Counted from the first letter of the stretch, positions 29,833 to 38,498 are shown. The stretch is DNA of 64,000 nucleotides from Novosphingopyxis iocasae (GCF_014334095.1 NZ_CP060495.1:1573001-1637000); one strand, 5' to 3'. Translations and numbers: made by a program. Notes: generated by a model from the letters alone, not told the origin.

Positions 29833-30291
29833 TCAGGCGGCAAGCGTCGCCAGTCTTCGGTCCTCATCGTCATTTGCGGCATGTTTCGGCGGCGTGCGCA
29901 ACTGCCTGCGCTTCGCTCGTGGCTTTGCGCGCCGCGCCGGACGGATCGCACCGATCCATGCGCGCATCATGCCGCGCGACCGCGCCGAAAATGCGAGGAA
30001 GCCAGCCATCGCCAGATCGGCGGTGGTGGCGATATCGAAGGCGGCGATCCAGCCCATCAATTCGGGCGTTGCCAGCCCCAACAGCCGCAGCCCCTCACCC
30101 GACTCGGCGTAGATGAGCAGCCCTGCCACGATTACCAATGCCAATGTTACAAGCACTTGGCCTCGAGAGACGCGGTTGAGCGCATCGGCGGGCTGGCGCA
30201 CCAACCAGCGATTTAGAAAGCGCGCCATCGCCGTATCGGGCGCAGCCTTGAGGATGAGGAATACGCCGAAAAGGACGGCGACCAGGGTCAT
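29833..30291 (-). CDS. small integral membrane protein of unknown function
   Basis: A 152-residue protein I cannot assign. It opens with a hydrophobic helix (L-V-A-V-L-F-G-V-F-L-I-L, residues 2-14), has a second long one (V-L-V-T-L-A-L-V-I-V-A-G-L-L-I-Y, about 46-61) and a third, weaker one (about 70-100). It ends with a strongly basic tail of about 45 residues rich in Arg and Lys. Its ATG overlaps the stop of the PopZ-like gene in the sequence TGATG, so translation is coupled. That coupling hints at a role at the membrane alongside the polar organiser, but there is no direct evidence. Confidence 0.65.
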   Translation of the reverse strand: MTLVAVLFGVFLILKAAPDTAMARFLNRWLVRQPADALNRVSRGQVLVTLALVIVAGLLIYAESGEGLRLLGLATPELMGWIAAFDIATTADLAMAGFLAFSARSRGMMRAWIGAIRPARRAKPRAKRRQLRTPPKHAANDDEDRRLATLAA

Positions 30292-30710
30292 CAGCCTTTA
30301 CGGGTGATCCGCTGGATTTCCTTGCGCACCATGGATTCGACCAGCGGCGGCAGGTTCTGGTTGAGCCATTCTTTCAGCATGGGCCGCAGCATTTCGCGCA
30401 GCAGCTGCTCAATGGACGTTTCGCCCGAGCGCACGATTTTCGGCTTCGCGCTGGGTTCCGCCAAGGTAGCCAGCGCGCTGAGAGACGCGCTGAGCGCTTC
30501 CGCATTGGCTGTGTCGAGCAGATCGTCGTCGCCCGCTTCGTCGCGATCGAAATCCTCGACGCTGTCGCCTTCGGTCAGCTCAAGCACCGAGTCGTTGGAC
30601 GTTGGCGCCGCGGACGATGAGCGCGCGGCGCTTTCGCGGCGATTATCTTCGGCGATGATGCGTTTGATCGAGGAGAGAATTTCTTCCATCGAAGGTTCGT
30701 GCTCGCTCAC
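30291..30710 (-). CDS. DUF2497 / PopZ-like polar organising protein
   Basis: A 139-residue acidic protein with the arrangement of alphaproteobacterial PopZ. A short N-terminal helix (P-S-M-E-E-I-L-S-S-I-K-R-I-I-A-E-D) is followed by a disordered acidic middle (about residues 25-90, many Asp, Glu, Ser). Helical C-terminal segments follow (L-R-E-M-L-R-P-M-L-K-E-W-L-N then L-V-E-S-M-V-R-K-E-I-Q-R-I). In Caulobacter, PopZ self-assembles at cell poles and tethers the chromosome origin. The start is a GTG at 30710 with AGGGGATAA upstream; an ATG seven codons in would cut the N-terminal helix. It lies between the tolC-type gene and the membrane protein. Confidence 0.82.
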   Translation of the reverse strand: MSEHEPSMEEILSSIKRIIAEDNRRESAARSSSAAPTSNDSVLELTEGDSVEDFDRDEAGDDDLLDTANAEALSASLSALATLAEPSAKPKIVRSGETSIEQLLREMLRPMLKEWLNQNLPPLVESMVRKEIQRITRKG

Positions 30711-30757
30711 GCCTTATCCCCTGTCAACCAGGCCCCGCCCCCGGAGACCATCGGCCC

Positions 30758-32299
30758 TCAATCGATCGGCTGGCGCGGCCCATACAGGTTGCGCGCGGCT
30801 GCTTCCGGCCCGATCGTTTCCGGAAGCGGTTCTATTGGAGCCGCCTGGGGCTCGGTGTCAACGGTGCGCGTGGCAGACGGCACCGGATCGGGGCGCGACG
30901 TCCAGTCACTGCGCCGCCCGCGCACATCCTCATAATAATCGAGCGGATCGTAGAAGATGCCGCCGTCGAGGCCGAGATCCGCCGCCTCCGCGCGCCCCAT
31001 TGCCGCCAGCAACGAAAAGCCAGCGACATAGGCGTTGCGCCGCGCCGCGACGAGCTGAACCTGCGCGTTCAGAAGCTCCTGCTCGGCATTCAGAATGTCG
31101 AGGATGGTGCGGTTTCCCACGCTGTTTTCGGCCCGCACGCCTTCCAGCGCGAGCTGGTTCGATTCGACCGCGATCTGGCTAGCCTGAATGACCTCCTGCG
31201 AGGCGCGCCAGCTGGCATAGGAAGCACGGACCTGCGCGATCACCGATCGCTCGACCTCGATCTCCTGCTCTTCGGCCTGTCCCAGCAGCGCCTGCGCGCG
31301 GCGCACCTGCGCGGGCACGCGCCCACCCTGATAAAGCGGAAGGTTGGCGCGCACGCCGACGGCGAGATTCTGCTGCGAGTTGGGGATGGCCGGGATCGTA
31401 ATATTCGGCTGGCCCGGATTTTGCGGGCCGATCGGAGTGAAATCGGGCGTGATCACCGATCCCAGGAAATTGGCGTAGGAGCCTTGCGTAAACGCGGAAA
31501 CCCTCGGCAACCGCCCGGCTTGCGCCACGCGCACATCATAAGCAGCGGCCTTGCGCCGTTCATGGGCGGCAATCAGATCCGGATTGGAATCGAGCGCAAT
31601 TTCTACGGCGGCGCTGGCCGTTTCCGGCAGGTTCGGCAGCGGCGGCGGCGGCTCCAAAGCATCGGGCGCCTCGCCCACCAGCTGGACGTAATTTTCCTTG
31701 GACTGGATCAGGTTCGACCGCGCGGTCTCCAGATCGCTCGTCGCGATGGCAAGACGCGCTTCGGCCTGCGCCACGTCGGTTCGGGTGAGATCGCCGATCT
31801 GGAACCGATCGCCTGTCGCCTCCCGGTTCACCGTCAGCACGCCGACATTGGCGCGGTTGAGCCGCACGATCGCCTCGTCGCGAATCACGTTCATATAGGC
31901 CGCGACGGTCTGGCTGAAGATGCTGCTCTCGGTCCCGCGCAGTGTGGCGCGTCCCGCCTCCACGCGCTTGTCCGCAGCCTTCACGCCATATTTCACCGCG
32001 CCGCCGGAATAGACCGGTACGCTCAGATCGATCGCCGCCACCGCCTGTCGGTTGGAGAACGGGTTCGAATTGTCGACGCTCTCCTGATAGGTGCCCTGCC
32101 CGCCGAGCTGCGGGCGGCCATCCGCCTTCGTGATCGGCACGGTCTCGTCGGTCGCGCGCAGCTGGGCGCGCTGCCCGGTGATCGTCGGATTGTTCAGATA
32201 GGCCTGGGCCAGCGCCTCGCGCAGCGTGTCGGCCGCTGCAGGCGCAGCAAGCAGCGTCGCGGCGGAAGCGGCGAGGAGCAGTCGGCTGCGCTTGCGCAT
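30758..32299 (-). CDS. tolC: TolC-family outer-membrane efflux protein
   Basis: A 513-residue outer-membrane channel of the TolC/type I secretion class. It has a signal peptide (L-L-L-A-A-S-A-A-T-L-L-A-A-P-A-A-A), then two OEP repeats of long alternating helices. Typical segments are L-R-E-A-L-A-Q-A-Y-L-N-N-P-T-I near the N-terminus, G-D-R-F-Q-I-G-D-L-T-R-T-D-V-A-Q-A-E-A-R-L, and N-S-V-G-N-R-T-I-L-D-I-L-N-A-E-Q-E-L-L-N-A-Q near residue 400. The C-terminus has a proline-rich extension of about 60 residues. Only two bases separate it from upstream pcm, an order common in alphaproteobacteria. No pump or periplasmic adaptor gene is adjacent. Confidence 0.92.
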   Translation of the reverse strand: MRKRSRLLLAASAATLLAAPAAADTLREALAQAYLNNPTITGQRAQLRATDETVPITKADGRPQLGGQGTYQESVDNSNPFSNRQAVAAIDLSVPVYSGGAVKYGVKAADKRVEAGRATLRGTESSIFSQTVAAYMNVIRDEAIVRLNRANVGVLTVNREATGDRFQIGDLTRTDVAQAEARLAIATSDLETARSNLIQSKENYVQLVGEAPDALEPPPPLPNLPETASAAVEIALDSNPDLIAAHERRKAAAYDVRVAQAGRLPRVSAFTQGSYANFLGSVITPDFTPIGPQNPGQPNITIPAIPNSQQNLAVGVRANLPLYQGGRVPAQVRRAQALLGQAEEQEIEVERSVIAQVRASYASWRASQEVIQASQIAVESNQLALEGVRAENSVGNRTILDILNAEQELLNAQVQLVAARRNAYVAGFSLLAAMGRAEAADLGLDGGIFYDPLDYYEDVRGRRSDWTSRPDPVPSATRTVDTEPQAAPIEPLPETIGPEAAARNLYGPRQPID

Positions 32300-32301
32300 G
32301 A

Positions 32302-32973
32302 TTAGAACCGGAACGCTTTCGCGCGCTCGAAACCGGGCAGCACCGGCACTTCGCTATCCTCGAACGGCACCGGACTTACCACGCCGCCACGCTTGCGCGC
32401 GATGGCGAGGCGCGTCAGGCCCTTGTCGGCGATGCCGCAGACCAGCCGCCCGCCTTCGGCCAGCTGATCGGCAATCGCATCGGGCACGGTCTCGACCGCG
32501 CCGTCTATGAGGATGAGATCATAAGGTGCGCCGTCAGGATGTCCCTCAGTCAGGTCGCCCTCGACCAGCTGGATCAGGCTCGCATCATCGAAATTTCCGC
32601 CCTCCAGGCGTGGGCGCGCAATAGCGGCCAGCTCTGCGTCCGATTCCAGCGCGGTAACGGGGCCCGCCAGCCGCGCCAGAACCGCGGCGGAATAGCCCGT
32701 GCCCGCCCCTACGATCAGTGCGATGTCGCTACGCTGCGGTTCGGCGACCACCAGCATGCGGCCAAGCGCGACGGGCGGTGCCAGATAACGATCATTGCCC
32801 AGCGGCACGGAGCGATCCGCATAAGCCACCGAGGCCCGCACCTCCGGAACGAACTCCTCGCGCGGCACGCTGGCCATCGCACGGATCACATCGCGGTCGT
32901 TGACACCTGAGGGGCGCAGCTGGCTATCCACCATCGCGTCGCGCATCGCCTGAAAACTCTTATCGTTGGTCAT
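32302..32973 (-). CDS. pcm: protein-L-isoaspartate O-methyltransferase
   Basis: A 223-residue SAM-dependent methyltransferase that methylates isoaspartyl residues so that damaged proteins can be repaired. V-P-R-E-E-F-V-P near residue 38 and D-R-S-V-P-L-G match the PCMT N-terminus; motif I is present as I-V-G-A-G-T-G-Y-S-A-A-V-L-A. Compared with the E. coli enzyme the motif I start is atypical (V-G-A-G-T-G rather than I-G-T-G-S-G), as in other alphaproteobacterial copies next to tolC. Two bases separate it from the tolC-type gene, so they form one unit. Actual isoaspartate specificity is assumed from family. Confidence 0.87.
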   Translation of the reverse strand: MTNDKSFQAMRDAMVDSQLRPSGVNDRDVIRAMASVPREEFVPEVRASVAYADRSVPLGNDRYLAPPVALGRMLVVAEPQRSDIALIVGAGTGYSAAVLARLAGPVTALESDAELAAIARPRLEGGNFDDASLIQLVEGDLTEGHPDGAPYDLILIDGAVETVPDAIADQLAEGGRLVCGIADKGLTRLAIARKRGGVVSPVPFEDSEVPVLPGFERAKAFRF

Positions 32974-33177
32974 GATCCGAAGCCCTACAACAGCTGTGTT
33001 AGTATTGCAATACAGCTAATCCCTGTTTTGTCATAACGAGGGGTCCGGGCAGCGCCAAGCCGCTTTTGGACGAACGTACGCCGCGCGGGGGCAAACGCCG
33101 CGGAAGCCATCGCGTGCCGCAGCAGCGCTTGACAAGCATGCGCCATTTCCACAATGGCGGGCGCTCGCAAGCTCCGG

Positions 33178-33251
33178 GGCCCGATGGCGGAGTGGTTACG
33201 CAGAGGACTGCAAATCCTTGCACGCCGGTTCGATTCCGGCTCGGGCCTCCA
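33178..33251 (+). tRNA. tRNA-Cys (GCA)
   Basis: A 74-base cloverleaf. The acceptor stem GGCCCGA (33178-33184) pairs with TCGGGCC (33241-33247), followed by U and an encoded CCA. The anticodon stem-loop AGGAC-TGCAAAT-CCTTG has GCA at 33210-33212, and the T arm has GCCGG-TTCGATT-CCGGC. It is convergent with the tRNA-Phe gene 136 bases away. Confidence 0.97.
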
Positions 33252-33326
33252 CTTTCCGGCGCTGCGCCGACTTCCCAGACATTCCGAATAGACCGGCTGC
33301 TTCGAAGAGGCGGCTGAAACGCATGT

Positions 33327-33361
33327 GCGTCCGCGCGCTGCGCGAATCTCGCTGCGGACGC
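33327..33361. terminator. hairpin between convergent tRNA genes
   Basis: GCGTCCGC (33327-33334) and GCGGACGC (33354-33361) form an eight-pair stem around a 19-base GC-rich loop. It lies midway between the 3' ends of tRNA-Cys and tRNA-Phe and could end both transcripts. No strong T-run follows on either strand, so this is tentative. Confidence 0.35.
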
Positions 33362-33387
33362 GGACCTGTTGATTTATTGGAGAATTA

Positions 33388-33463
33388 TGGTGCCCGGGGG
33401 CGGGATCGAACCACCGACACTACGATTTTCAGTCGTATGCTCTACCAACTGAGCTACCCGGGC
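33388..33463 (-). tRNA. tRNA-Phe (GAA)
   Basis: Read on the minus strand this is a 76-base cloverleaf. The acceptor GCCCGGG pairs with CCCGGGC, followed by A and an encoded CCA. The D arm is AGCTCAGTTGGTAGAGCA and the anticodon loop is CTGAAAA with GAA. The T arm holds GGTTCGATCCC. It lies 89 bases downstream of the yacG stop on the same strand, so it may be processed from the infA-maf-rng-yacG transcript or have its own promoter. Confidence 0.97.
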
Positions 33464-33552
33464 ATATCCGTTCGAACTCGGCGGGCGCGGGGCCGGCCGG
33501 CGAGCGGGAGATGGGCCTATAGGCGTGGGTACCGGGGCTTGTCCAGCCCCGA

Positions 33553-33726
33553 TTAAACCTCTTCTTCTCCTGCGCGCAGGCTTTCCGGCGGAACGGCGGG
33601 GCCCGGGATGCGATAGCCGTCGCCAAGCCAGTTCAGAAGATCGCGATCCTTACAGCCGCGCCCGCAGAAAGGCGCGTGATCCGGGTCAACCGGCTTGCCG
33701 CAATTGGGACATTTGGGTTCGCTCAT
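33553..33726 (-). CDS. yacG: DNA gyrase inhibitor YacG, zinc-binding
   Basis: A 57-residue zinc protein with the four-cysteine pattern C-P-N-C-G then F-C-G-R-G-C-K-D-R-D-L, and the following W-L-G-D-G-Y-R-I-P, all standard for YacG. In E. coli YacG binds GyrB and inhibits supercoiling. I chose the ATG at 33726 (M-S-E-P-K-C-P), which overlaps the stop of the ribonuclease gene as ATGA; the longer frame would add eleven arginine- and glycine-rich residues. It is the last gene of the infA-maf-rng-yacG unit, followed by tRNA-Phe. Confidence 0.93.
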   Translation of the reverse strand: MSEPKCPNCGKPVDPDHAPFCGRGCKDRDLLNWLGDGYRIPGPAVPPESLRAGEEEV

Positions 33727-34712
33727 GTTTCCACCTCGTTCACCGCCTCGCCTTGCCACAGTCCGCGGGCGGGATCGCTTTCCATCACCACCGGACGGCC
33801 GATGCGCTGAGCCAGTTCCTCCACCAGATGGAAACGACGCTCGAGCCGATCAATGACCGCGGGAGCGGCCGACAACATCAATTGCCCGCGTCCACCGGAT
33901 CGCTCACCGATGCGCAGCAGCGCCAGCGCTGCGGAAGCGACGTCATTGCCCTGAAGCTCCTCGACCACGGAAGGGCGCACCCGGCGGCGTACGATCTGGA
34001 GCAGGCCGAAGCCGTTCACCGCCGTCCGTTCGCAGTCGAACGCGGCGGCCTCGTCAAACAGCTCGACGATGCGGGCACGGTCCGCCTTGGCCGGGAGCGT
34101 CGGAAAATCAACCGCGATGCTGCCCTGCAGATCGAACAGGCGAATCGCGCGGGCCACCTCAGGCGCTGCGGCAAAGGCAAGTTCACGCGGGGAGAGATCG
34201 CCATCGATATCGATCGCGATGAAGGCGGAGGTGCTCTCGATTCGAAGCGATCCGCCGGCAAAAGGAACTAGTCCCTGGCGGGCCTGCTCGAACAGATCGT
34301 GCCAGCCATGATCGTCCAGCGTCTCGGCCCCCGCAGCGCGCACGACGCGCACTGCATGATCGCCCATGATGCGTTCACGCAATGTCGGGCCGTCGCGACG
34401 CGGCTCTTCGGTCGGGCGTACGAGACCGAGCTTCAGCCTTCCCCGTTCACGCATCAATTCGCGCGTCACCTCGACCCGCAGCTGCTGCCCCTCGCTTGCG
34501 CCTTTAGGCAGCGGGGCGAGCAGCATCTGCTGGCCGCATTCCATTTCGACAAGACCGCGTGCGCCCAGTTTCTTCACCAGCTTGGCATGATCGCGCACCG
34601 CACCGGCCCGCGCGGGGCTTGGGCGTTCGATCCGCATCTCGACCGGACGGCCCCCTTCCAGCATCAGAGCGCGCGCTTCGCCGATCCCGTCTTCATAAAG
34701 CCACTCAGCCAA
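33723..34712 (-). CDS. short ribonuclease E/G-like protein
   Basis: A 329-residue protein related to RNase E/G. The N-terminal part has the S1-like region with A-R-A-L-M-L-E-G-G-R-P-V-E-M-R-I and L-P-K-G-A-S-E-G. The catalytic subdomain is recognisable at A-I-D-I-D-G (166-171) and D-L-Q-G-S-I-A-V-D-F (194-203), positions of the metal-binding aspartates of RNase E; the usual asparagine of I-D-V-N-S-G reads D170. The protein ends before the C-x-x-C zinc-link and small domain needed for tetramerisation in E. coli RNase E. It overlaps maf by eight bases upstream and yacG by four downstream. Activity is likely but not certain. Confidence 0.78.
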   Translation of the reverse strand: MAEWLYEDGIGEARALMLEGGRPVEMRIERPSPARAGAVRDHAKLVKKLGARGLVEMECGQQMLLAPLPKGASEGQQLRVEVTRELMRERGRLKLGLVRPTEEPRRDGPTLRERIMGDHAVRVVRAAGAETLDDHGWHDLFEQARQGLVPFAGGSLRIESTSAFIAIDIDGDLSPRELAFAAAPEVARAIRLFDLQGSIAVDFPTLPAKADRARIVELFDEAAAFDCERTAVNGFGLLQIVRRRVRPSVVEELQGNDVASAALALLRIGERSGGRGQLMLSAAPAVIDRLERRFHLVEELAQRIGRPVVMESDPARGLWQGEAVNEVET

Positions 34713-35289
34713 GGGGATATCCTCCCTGCTTCAGCAGCAACCGGGTCTCATAAAGCGGCAGGCCCATGATCGCCGAGTGGCTGCCCGACATCCATGTTAT
34801 CAACGATTCGGCGCGGCCCTGGATGGCATAGCCGCCGGCCTTCCCGATCCCCTCCCCGCTTTCCACATAAGCGGCGATTTCGTCGGCATGGAGCGGTTTG
34901 AACTTGACGATATTTTCCGAAACCTTGGTGCGCTGCGTGCCGTCTGGCGCGATCACGCTGACCGCGCTGTAGACGCGGTGGCGGCGGCCCGAGAGCAGCT
35001 CCAGGAAGCGCCGGTTCATCGCCTCATCTTCGGCCTGCTGCAGAATGCGCCGTCCGGGCGCCACGGCGGTATCGCCGGCCAGCACCATCTCGCCATCGGA
35101 GCGCGCGACGGCGCGGGCCTTTTCCTCGGCCATGCGCAGCGCATAGACGCGCGGCAGCTCGCCCTTCAGCGGCGTCTCATCGATATCGGGGGAGGCGATC
35201 CTGTCCGGCGTCACGCCCAGACGCCCCAGCAATTCGCGGCGGCGCGGGCTGGAGCTGGCGAGGATCAGCGTGGGCGCTGTTTCACCCAC
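34705..35289 (-). CDS. maf: Maf-family nucleoside triphosphate pyrophosphatase
   Basis: A 194-residue housecleaning pyrophosphatase hydrolysing non-canonical or modified nucleoside triphosphates, releasing pyrophosphate. The signature S-S-S-P-R-R-R-E-L-L is at residues 12-21; D-E-T near 37, V-L-A-G-D-T-A-V near 70 and the C-terminal G-K-A-G-G-Y-A-I-Q-G-R-A follow. It sits six bases after infA and overlaps the ribonuclease gene by eight bases, a common alphaproteobacterial operon. Nothing suggests whether it is the dTTP/UTP (YhdE-like) or m7GTP (YceF-like) type. Confidence 0.92.
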   Translation of the reverse strand: MGETAPTLILASSSPRRRELLGRLGVTPDRIASPDIDETPLKGELPRVYALRMAEEKARAVARSDGEMVLAGDTAVAPGRRILQQAEDEAMNRRFLELLSGRRHRVYSAVSVIAPDGTQRTKVSENIVKFKPLHADEIAAYVESGEGIGKAGGYAIQGRAESLITWMSGSHSAIMGLPLYETRLLLKQGGYPLG

Positions 35290-35295
35290 CGGAAC

Positions 35296-35541
35296 TTATC
35301 GCGGTGCCGGGCCGCCGCGTCCCGGCATGAAGCGATAGGTGATGCGCGCCTTGGTGAGATCGTACGGGGTCATCTCGCACAGCACCTCGTCGCCCACCAG
35401 CACGCGGATGCGGTTCTTGCGCATCTTGCCGGCGGTGTGGCCGAGCACTTCATGGCCGTTCTCCAGCTCCACGCGGAACATCGCGTTGGGAAGGAGTTCA
35501 CGGACCACGCCGCGCATTTCGAGAAGTTCTTCTTTCGCCAT
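35296..35541 (-). CDS. infA: translation initiation factor IF-1
   Basis: An 81-residue IF-1: an S1/OB-fold protein that occupies the ribosomal A site during initiation. The family sequence is clear, with [27 protein letters not shown], and [10 protein letters not shown]. About nine extra residues (G-R-G-G-P-A-P-R type) extend the C-terminus beyond the usual 72. It is first in the infA-maf-rng-yacG run. The start is followed by no competing ATG in frame upstream. Confidence 0.96.
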   Translation of the reverse strand: MAKEELLEMRGVVRELLPNAMFRVELENGHEVLGHTAGKMRKNRIRVLVGDEVLCEMTPYDLTKARITYRFMPGRGGPAPR

Positions 35542-35787
35542 TCTTGTCCTGATCGCTTGCGGCCCCGCTTGGCGGCGCCGTCGGTTTCGCTCGCCCCCCT
35601 AGCCGCCTTGGGAACAAAAGGGAAGCGGGCCACTATTCGATGAACATGGGATGAGAAGCCACCAGCGACAATTGGTTACAGAATATCGCGCGACTTTTCG
35701 ATCATTGCCGGGTTAAGCCATGGGCCAACGGGGCAGACAATAACAGGCGGGCCATCCCCGCCCCACGCCAGCAGAGTTCTCCCGATC

Positions 35788-38487
35788 ATGACGCAAGCCG
35801 CGCCCTCCATTATGCCCAAGGGGCTCCTCATCTGCTCCGCGGCACCGTTCGCGCTTATGATGGCAGGCCCCCTCGCCGCGCAGGAGCAGGACGATGCCGT
35901 GCCCGCCCAAGGCGAGCAGCAAGATAGCGGGGATGAGCAGGACGCTTCCGATCAAAGCATCTATAGCGGCGGGGATATAGTGGTGCGCGCCACGCGGCTG
36001 CGCGGCGAGGTGGATACCGACATTCCCGTGCTGGACGAGATCGGTGCGGAGGAAATCGCAGGCTATGGCGCGTCTTCGATCGGCGATCTGATCGATCTTC
36101 TGGGCCCGCAGACCGGATCGGCGCGCGGGCGCGGCGGCGGGCGGCCGGTGATCCTCCTGAACGGACGGCGCATCTCCAGCTTCCGCGAACTGCGCGATCT
36201 TCCGCCCGAGGCGATCGAGCGGGTGCAGGTGTTCCCCGAAGAGCTGGCGCTGCAATATGGCTATCGCCCCGATCAGCGCGTCATCAACATGATCCTGGTC
36301 GATAATTTCAAGTCCGTGACGGCGGAGCTGGAATATGGCCAGCCTTCGCAAGGCGGGCGCGCAAAATGGGAGACGCAGGGAGGCCTCACCCGCATCGGCG
36401 ACGATTTCCGCTTCAACATCAACGGCGAATATACGAGCCAGTCCTCGCTGACCGAGGCGGAGCGCGGCATTGCGCGCGCGGCCACCAATATCGTGGTGCC
36501 GGACGGCGTGGATCTCGGCCGTTTCCGCACCCTGCTGCCACAAAGCGACCAGTTCTCACTGAACGGCAGCTACAGCAAAAGCCTGACCGAAAAGATCCAG
36601 CTCTCGCTCAACGCCGCTTACGAGCTGACCGATTCCAATTCGCTCAACGGCCTTGGCACGGTGGATTTGTTCGTGCCGGGCACCAGCCCCTTTTCGCAGA
36701 CCGGGCAGGACGCCGTCCTGACGCGCGCCTTCACCGATCCCCGCCCCCTCGCCGGATACTCGACCGTGCAGACCCGGTCGGCCAGCGCGGGGCTCAACAG
36801 CGACTCTTCAGGCTTCCGCTGGTCGGTGAACGGCAATTATTCGGAAAATCAGACCGACATCACCACCAACCGCGCGCTGGACAGCGCAGCGCTGGAGGCC
36901 ATGGTGGCCGCCGGCGCCGTCGATCCCTTCGGCGCGGACATCGGGCGCGGCCTGTCCTTCGCCTATCCCGATCGCAGCACCAGCCTGTCGAGCACCGCTT
37001 CGCTGATTGCCGAGGGATCGCGCGAGCTGTTCGCTCTGCCTGCCGGCGGGGTGCAACTGAACCTCAACGGCGGCTACACGCGTGAGGATATCCGCGGAAC
37101 CGCGCTGCGATCGGGCGAGGCGTTCGCCACCGATCTCGGCCGCGGCACGGCCAGCGTGGGCGGCAACGTCTCGCTGCCCATCAGCAGCCGGCGCGAAGGC
37201 GTGTGGGACGCAATCGGCGATCTCACACTGAACGCCAATGCGGGTTACAGGCAGCTGACCGATTTCGGCGGCATCGCCAGCTACGGCGGTGGCTTCAACT
37301 GGTCCCCGGCCGAGCGGCTCAGCATCCTGTTCAGCTATATCGGCGAGGAAAGCGCGCCGGGCATTTCCGATCTAGGCGCGCCGATCATCGTCACGCCCAA
37401 TGTGCCGATATTCGATTTCACCACCGGCCAGTCCGTGTTGATCGACCGGACGACGGGCGGCAACCCGCTGCTGCTCGCCGAGCGCCGCAATGACATCAAG
37501 TTCAACATCGGTTGGGAGCCGCCCTTCCTCGACGATTTCCGGATCGAGGCGGAGTATAACCGCAACCGCTCGCGCGATGTGACCAACGCCTTTCCGCTGC
37601 TCACTCCCGCCATCGAAGGCGCATTCCCGGACCGCGTGACGCGCGGGCCGGACGGGACGCTGCTGGCGCTCGATGCCCGGCCCGTCACCTTCAGCGAAGT
37701 GAATGCCGAGCGTATCCGCTGGGGCCTCAACTATCGCGGCGAATTCGGCGGCAACAAGGATGAAGGCGAGGAGCGGCGCGGCGGACCGGGCGGCGAGCGG
37801 CGGGCCTCTCCGAAGCGCGTGGCACAGCAGGGAAGCACCCCGTCCGGCGAACGAAATGGACGCGCCGAAGGACAGTCCGAGGGCAAACCGGCGAACGGCG
37901 AAAAGGCGGAGGGTGAAGGCGGCGAGAAACAGGCCGAGCGGCCCCAGCAGCGGCAGCAGCGGGGCGGCGGGCGTCGCGGCGGGGGCATGTTCGGCCGCGG
38001 CAACGACGGCAAGGCGCGCTGGAACGTCTCGCTATACCACACCTACACGCTGCAGGACGAAGTCGTGATCCGGCCCGAACTGCCCCCGCTCGACCTTCTG
38101 AACGGAGACGCGATCGGCGCGAGCGGCAGCCCGCGTCACAAGGTAGAGCTGCAGGGCGGCATCTTCTACAAGGGCATGGGCATGTTCCTGCGCGGCAACT
38201 ACGCCTCTGCGACCCGCGTCAACGGCGATCCGTTGACCGGCTCGAGCGATCTGTTCTTCGGCGATCTCGCGACCTTCGATCTGCGGCTGTTTGCCAATCT
38301 GGAGCAGGTGCTGAAGAAGAAGAAGGGCTTCTTCAAGGGTACTCGCGTTTCGCTCCGCGTCGACAATCTGTTCGGCGGCATCCAGAATGTGCGCGACGCG
38401 GACGGCAACACGCCGCTGCGCTACCAGCCCGGCTTCGTCGATCCCGTGGGCCGCTTTATCGAGATCGATTTCCGCAAGCAGTTCTGA
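35788..38487 (+). CDS. TonB-dependent-receptor-like outer-membrane protein with a low-complexity insert
   Basis: An 899-residue protein with a signal region (about residues 1-31), an acidic N-terminal stretch (32-58), then a plug-like domain (about 60-170: I-V-V-R-A-T-R-L-R, G-R-P-V-I-L-L-N-G-R-R-I, I-E-R-V-Q-V-F-P-E-E-L-A). The rest alternates beta-strands to a final phenylalanine (D-F-R-K-Q-F), as in outer-membrane barrels. Between about residues 660 and 745 (DNA 37767-38025) an Arg-, Gly-, Glu- and Gln-rich segment interrupts the barrel, presumably a long loop. The ligand is unknown, and no transporter or regulator gene is adjacent. The 246-base region upstream separates it from divergent infA. 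Confidence 0.85.
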   Translation: MTQAAPSIMPKGLLICSAAPFALMMAGPLAAQEQDDAVPAQGEQQDSGDEQDASDQSIYSGGDIVVRATRLRGEVDTDIPVLDEIGAEEIAGYGASSIGDLIDLLGPQTGSARGRGGGRPVILLNGRRISSFRELRDLPPEAIERVQVFPEELALQYGYRPDQRVINMILVDNFKSVTAELEYGQPSQGGRAKWETQGGLTRIGDDFRFNINGEYTSQSSLTEAERGIARAATNIVVPDGVDLGRFRTLLPQSDQFSLNGSYSKSLTEKIQLSLNAAYELTDSNSLNGLGTVDLFVPGTSPFSQTGQDAVLTRAFTDPRPLAGYSTVQTRSASAGLNSDSSGFRWSVNGNYSENQTDITTNRALDSAALEAMVAAGAVDPFGADIGRGLSFAYPDRSTSLSSTASLIAEGSRELFALPAGGVQLNLNGGYTREDIRGTALRSGEAFATDLGRGTASVGGNVSLPISSRREGVWDAIGDLTLNANAGYRQLTDFGGIASYGGGFNWSPAERLSILFSYIGEESAPGISDLGAPIIVTPNVPIFDFTTGQSVLIDRTTGGNPLLLAERRNDIKFNIGWEPPFLDDFRIEAEYNRNRSRDVTNAFPLLTPAIEGAFPDRVTRGPDGTLLALDARPVTFSEVNAERIRWGLNYRGEFGGNKDEGEERRGGPGGERRASPKRVAQQGSTPSGERNGRAEGQSEGKPANGEKAEGEGGEKQAERPQQRQQRGGGRRGGGMFGRGNDGKARWNVSLYHTYTLQDEVVIRPELPPLDLLNGDAIGASGSPRHKVELQGGIFYKGMGMFLRGNYASATRVNGDPLTGSSDLFFGDLATFDLRLFANLEQVLKKKKGFFKGTRVSLRVDNLFGGIQNVRDADGNTPLRYQPGFVDPVGRFIEIDFRKQF

Positions 38488-38498
38488 TCGGCGCAAAC

